The notes under the pieces: generated by a model
Databases searched by the model: none
Told to the model about the DNA's origin: nothing
What the model saw: the letters and a program-made list of their open reading frames with translations, nothing else
DNA from: Rhynochetos jubatus
Lineage: Eukaryota; Chordata; Aves; Eurypygiformes; Rhynochetidae
Length of the DNA: 64,000 nt
NCBI GenBank assembly: GCA_027574665.1
Contig: CM050690.1
Coordinates: 71,715,433-71,779,432 of the forward strand
Direction of reading: 5' to 3'
Shown here: positions 62,301 to 64,000 of the stretch, piece by piece
Numbering within the stretch: the stretch's first letter is position 1
How the letters are laid out: every line of letters begins with the position of its first letter
Program-made: the position numbers and the translations under genes

Positions 62301-64000
62301 TGTTTTGATTTATGCGTAGACTGTTCCTGCAAGCGTGGTAATGCTTTTGAGATGACCACGAAAAACAGCAAGTTTATGTCCTCAGGACTGGGATGACTTG
62401 AGCCTGAATTGAAACTCATAGGATATTCTCCTGTTCTGCCACACGTGCCTTCCTCTTGCTCTGCCCACTATACAACACGTCAGTGAATAATAATTGAAGG
62501 GCTGATAACGGGGACAGGTTTGGATCATTGATCTTCAGGAGCTGGTGTGCGCCTTTGCAAAGGAAAGGCTCCATTGGATTTGCCAAAACACAGAGATTGG
62601 AGAGAAGGGCAAAGAAGTGTCGCTCACTGTGCCACAGAGAAAGATGTATTAACCTTCGTTTCTGAGGAAATGCAAGCTAGTCTGCTGATGTGAGCAAATC
62701 AGCACGGGCAGATGGAAGGATAACAAGGTTGTAGGACATATAGCTTGCATATGTGAAGGTCTGATTGTACAGGCAGTGGAAGACAAAAAGACCATGGAGA
62801 AAAAGACGAACTGTCATACTGTATACTGCAGGACGGTAGACAGCAATGTGTAATTCTGAAGTATATACCTTTTCTTGTCATTTGGTGTCACAGCTCTGAT
62901 AAAAGAAAGCAATACTTGTACTGGTACTTGCTTTCCAGCAAAGCTTTTCTGTGCTGAGAGAAGCCTGGACGTTGGTGATGTATCGCTGAGGCCAAGCAGA
63001 GTTGGCAGAGACATAGCTGGCTCCTGCAGCAATAGATGGCAGCAGCTTGAGGGAATCCTAGATCCTGTTGTGTGTCTCTCAGGATTGTTTTAACCCTTTT
63101 GACTGCAGAGGCCTTTTAAGAGCTGGTGTTCAGCCACTCTGAGGTGACACCAAGAGTCTCAGAGTTGCTGCTTTGCAGACTACAGCCTTTTTTCCTGAGG
63201 CTTAATTTCTCTGTTATGCGACTTTTTGTTTGAACATAAAGAACTTTATGCTACTTCCTGGAGCTCAGAGTACAAATGGCTCTGGTGGTTGCGTGTGTGT
63301 CACCTGTCCTCCTGATTCCCAAAGTTTTTGTGTTATCTACAGATGGCACCAGGAATGTTTTCATGTCATCTTTCAAATACTTGTAAGAATGTTCAGTCCC
63401 AGAGGGGCAAACTGATACCTCTGGAGGGTTTTGGTAGAACTGTAACTGCTTGATAATGACTCCTCCTCTATAACTGTATCTTAAGCTTTCTCAGTTGGCC
63501 AAATTTTGAATCAGTGGAATGTGTGTAGCATTGATTTTCTTTTAAATCATTCTTCATGTGCCAAGATGAATGCCTTACATAGCCTAAATGTGTCATAAGC
63601 ATACTGTATCTTTCACTGGTCAAACTTATAATCTCATTAAGAAATGTGATTAGAAAATGTAAAAATCATAATCTCATTAGATAGGATCTGTTGTTTATAA
63701 AGCTGGCTAAGGCCATATTTCCTGCTGTTAATTCTTTACTAGTCTGGTTAATATCAGCTGTCTTCCCTTCCTTCGCTTCCTGCCCATCCTGAATCATGTC
63801 AAGCTGACATGACTCTGATGTCCTATGTTGTGCTGTGTGCCTTTAGTAGATATTACACCAGGACTTTTTGTCAGTTCTTGGGAAAATTTCTTTTGTTCCA
63901 AAATCTGAACAACACCATGAAGTTCCCACATGGTTCTTGACCTTCTGTTTTACTAAAACTTGCTGGCCTAAAGTGTCAAGCTTTAGGAGTTGCTCTTTAA

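Larger units (their letters stand above)
38471..64000 (+). other. ADAMTS12: ADAMTS12 intron 2 (partial, at least 25.5 kb)
   Basis: No open frame after exon 2 resembles the next expected propeptide or protease exons, so the rest of the window is read as a single long intron. It contains CR1 fragments (38745-39021, weak 40456-40510, 59072-59372), a solo LTR (52649-53278), a C-tract (41714-41735) and a 22-A run (42496-42517). Other stretches show nothing recognisable. Confidence 0.75.

Noticed and set aside
1-64000. tRNA, rRNA, CRISPR arrays, operons or mobile gene clusters
   Set aside because: None recognised. The window is typical vertebrate nuclear DNA, so prokaryotic-type systems are not expected.

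Overview
The window is a piece of a bird nuclear genome. The genes are split by GT-AG introns, two promoters sit in CpG islands, and the dispersed repeats are avian CR1 LINE fragments plus one LTR of a common bird endogenous-retrovirus type. No prokaryotic gene layout, CRISPR array or phage module is present. The gene order SLC45A2 (+), RXFP3 (-), ADAMTS12 (+) mirrors the human 5p13 block ADAMTS12-RXFP3-SLC45A2, including relative orientation. SLC45A2 is Z-linked in chicken, so this is probably Z-chromosome sequence (inference).

Layout: 1-12.2 kb holds the 3' half of SLC45A2 (last five coding exons, stop codon and 3' UTR), a melanosomal transporter needed for pigmentation. From 12.2 to 23.5 kb lies an intergenic stretch without a recognisable gene, containing a 1.2 kb decayed CR1 with reverse-transcriptase remnants and a younger CR1 tail. 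From 23.5 to 24.9 kb on the minus strand is the intronless RXFP3, an intact relaxin-3 receptor with a CpG-island promoter upstream. From 25.8 to 32.5 kb is a gene-free spacer. From 33.2 kb ADAMTS12 begins inside a second CpG island: exon 1 (signal peptide) and exon 2 (first part of the propeptide) are present, and the remaining 25.5 kb is its large intron 2, which carries two or three CR1 fragments and a solo LTR.

The three genes do not act in one pathway (pigment transporter, neuropeptide GPCR, secreted metalloprotease); their adjacency is ancient vertebrate synteny. I did not find an undescribed system. The points most worth a second look are small: an upstream ORF whose stop overlaps an internal RXFP3 start codon, the choice of RXFP3 start, the ARY variant of its DRY-type motif, an inverted repeat at the edge of a CR1 copy, and the solo LTR with a near-perfect target-site duplication.
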